A stretch of DNA of 64,000 bases from Gnetum montanum (taxonomy: Eukaryota; Streptophyta; Gnetopsida; Gnetales; Gnetaceae), in NCBI GenBank assembly GCA_015680685.1, contig MNCI01022125.1, positions 817,662 through 881,661 of the forward strand, read 5' to 3'. The translations under genes were made by a program, and so were the position numbers. Positions 62,640 to 64,000 of the stretch are shown piece after piece. The stretch's first letter is position 1, and every line of letters starts with the position of its first letter. Below the pieces are notes generated by a model. That model did not search any database, was not told where the DNA came from, and was given only the letters and a program-made list of their open reading frames with translations.

Positions 62640-64000
62640 TAACCATTTTTATTTTTCTTTGATTTTACAACTTTTTGTTTTCCAGTTTTTCATTTTTCAA
62701 CTTTTTTTTTATCTTTTTGTCTTTGTGTGTTTTTGTCTTTTTATGTTTTTGTAAGTAATCTCATCTATGAATAAAACACTCATGTGGATCATTGGTTGAG
62801 GTGTGTTCTATGTTATTAAGTCATGAGTGATCAATTATTTGGACAGTGAGCCCACTACACCCACTCATCCACTCTACCAATAAGAGGTTTTGTTCGAGGG
62901 TATAGTGATATTCTTGACATTCTTAAAACTTAAAATTAATTTTGTGTTCATTGTACCCAGAATGAAGACGGACGAACCAAGAGGGAATGATTAGGATGTG
63001 ACATCAAGGGGACTTGTGGATTCTCTCTGGTGACGTCTGTGGGAGTTATCATGCAACGTGGTTCTACTAAGATCCTTGTAGATCTAATGAAAATGGGAGT
63101 AAGAGTAATCAAAAGGGCACTCGAAAATCAAATATTGTTCTAGGAGGTCCCACTGGAAATACATGCACCCATGCCTGAAGGTTGGCGATTTCTCTGGATT
63201 CAGTATTCAAAAAAGAAGAAGAAGAAAGAGAAAAAAAAGAAAAGAAAAAGGAAGTGCCAAAAAACAAAAATCACTCCTTCCTTGAATAAAATGCCAAATG
63301 ATCGTACGCCTTGTTGTTATGGTACTCTCATAGTTGCTCATCATGGGATGAAACAATGCAATGTCATGGATTAGAAGGATGTACTTGGTCCTGATCTTGG
63401 AACAATGGGTTAATGACACACTAATCATGCTTTACACGTAGGATTCACTATGCCCTGGGTTAGTTACCTCATGTCCCAATCTCTACAATCCCTTTCTATA
63501 GTTTGTCTCATCTCACTATTCGTATAATTGTAGCTCGTGTCCCATGTAGCATAGAATTTTCATCCCATTCCGGTGATATTTACATGTGTGTGTTTTGTGG
63601 AGTTAGTGCGGATTACATTTAACCCTTCTAGTGTCCATGGACACTTTAAGTGTGGTTACACAAGGGCATTATAGGTTGGAACCTGCTTTGGGGAGGACCC
63701 ACTTGTGTAATCTTTTGTGATTTTCACTTATGACATAGCTCACACACACCATTTATTACCCTCAGCGTATTGTTCATAATTTTCTTTCCCTACTATTATC
63801 CCTCTAAATTTCAACGTTCCAATGTACCAGTACATATCCTTTTTCTTATCACCCAAGGTTTTATTGATCAAATCCACACCCTTATCATCAATGGTGCCTT
63901 TTGAGTTAATGAAATTACCCTATACCTCCTTGATCATAGCCAATGTCCTCAATTTCCAACGTTAATTTCAAGAAAGTCATTTAAAAAGTTGGTATTTTCA
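62640..64000 (+). repeat. 3' noncoding domain of element C
   Basis: It begins with a T-rich stretch after the gag stops (62650-62760), as in B after 14040. It carries the GATGTGACATCAAGGGGACT block near 62995-63015, an A/G-rich tract at 63207-63254, and CTTTGGGGAGGACCCACT at 63686-63703. No RT or integrase motif appears in the 1.36 kb present. The layout follows B closely. Confidence 0.75.
63686..63703 (+). repeat. 18-bp conserved noncoding block CTTTGGGGAGGACCCACT
   Basis: This string is identical to 15165-15182 in element B, with AAGGGCAT and GCCT/ACCT similarity just before it. It lies about 700 bases after the first conserved block in both elements. Confidence 0.85.

Larger units (their letters stand above)
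59911..64000 (+). mobile_element. Element C: gag-only LTR retrotransposon, right end outside window
   Basis: An 853-bp LTR (59911-60763), a tRNA-Asp-type primer site (60765-60783), a gag (60908-62623 with a gap of 222 N) and a 3' noncoding domain that runs off the window. The gag and noncoding parts match elements A and B. No protease follows the gag. The preceding bases are CATCT; the right duplication is not visible. It is inserted in the gag of copia element G, in opposite orientation. Confidence 0.87.

Noticed and set aside
63171-63374. Lys-rich 67-residue plus ORF in element C
   Set aside because: The Lys run is the translation of an A/G microsatellite in the noncoding domain; the rest has no counterpart in element B.
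1-64000. tRNA or rRNA genes
   Set aside because: The only tRNA-like strings are primer-binding sites of 12-19 bases next to LTR ends; no cloverleaf context was seen.

Overview
The window is nuclear DNA of a plant, most likely a seed plant with a large, repeat-filled genome. The evidence is eukaryotic and plant-specific: Ty3/gypsy elements with a second (archaeal-type) RNase H, primer-binding sites complementary to plant tRNA-Asp and initiator tRNA-Met, copia gag of the coiled-coil plus double zinc-knuckle type, a PF20167-like 'putative plant transposon protein' domain, and about 90-bp GT-AG introns with U-rich tails. The heavy decay of most copies and the AT-rich sequence would fit a gymnosperm, but nothing here proves that. 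I found no intact host gene, tRNA, rRNA or CRISPR array. Two runs of N and one single N mark assembly gaps.

Layout. 1-4410 (minus): element A, a gag-only LTR retrotransposon cut by the window edge. About 6.7-22.8 kb (minus): H, a decayed Ty3/gypsy element (gag, protease, RNase H, RT, RNase H, integrase). H is split by solo LTR E (about 6859-7761), by the LTR-bounded gag-protease element B (9656-16696), and probably by a 2.5-kb insert in its 5' LTR. About 23.8-28.1 kb (minus): H2, a second gypsy pol of Tat-like order, interrupted by solo LTR D (23965-24972, perfect 5-bp duplication). 28139-about 34600 (plus): F, a copia-type element with two LTRs and a gag but, where pol should be, a PF20167-like ORF. 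About 34.6-39.5 kb (plus): decayed multi-exon gene-like region L. About 39.85-45.0 kb (minus): H3, gypsy gag-protease plus LTR. 45616-51293 (plus): J, a complete LTR-LTR element without a recognisable pol. About 51.9-56.6 kb: K, an unknown decayed minus-strand ORF beside a long array of an inverted-repeat motif. About 57.25-59.91 kb (minus): copia element G. 59911-64000 (plus): element C, a relative of A and B, cut by the window end.

How the parts relate. A, B, C and solo LTR D belong to one superfamily. They share LTR ends TGATGAG...CTCATCA, a CTATAAATAAGAGG TATA region, and, in A-C, a tRNA-Asp primer site, gag, and a conserved 3' noncoding domain, but no RT or integrase. They look like a non-autonomous lineage that would need pol proteins from elsewhere; the H/H2 type is a plausible but unproved supplier. 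B, D and C each landed in the coding region of another retroelement, in the opposite orientation to it. In the B and D cases the host reading frame resumes across the insertion, which gives a relative chronology. Several LTR families carry their own clustered short palindrome, which I regard as the most interesting unexplained pattern together with the pol-less element designs.
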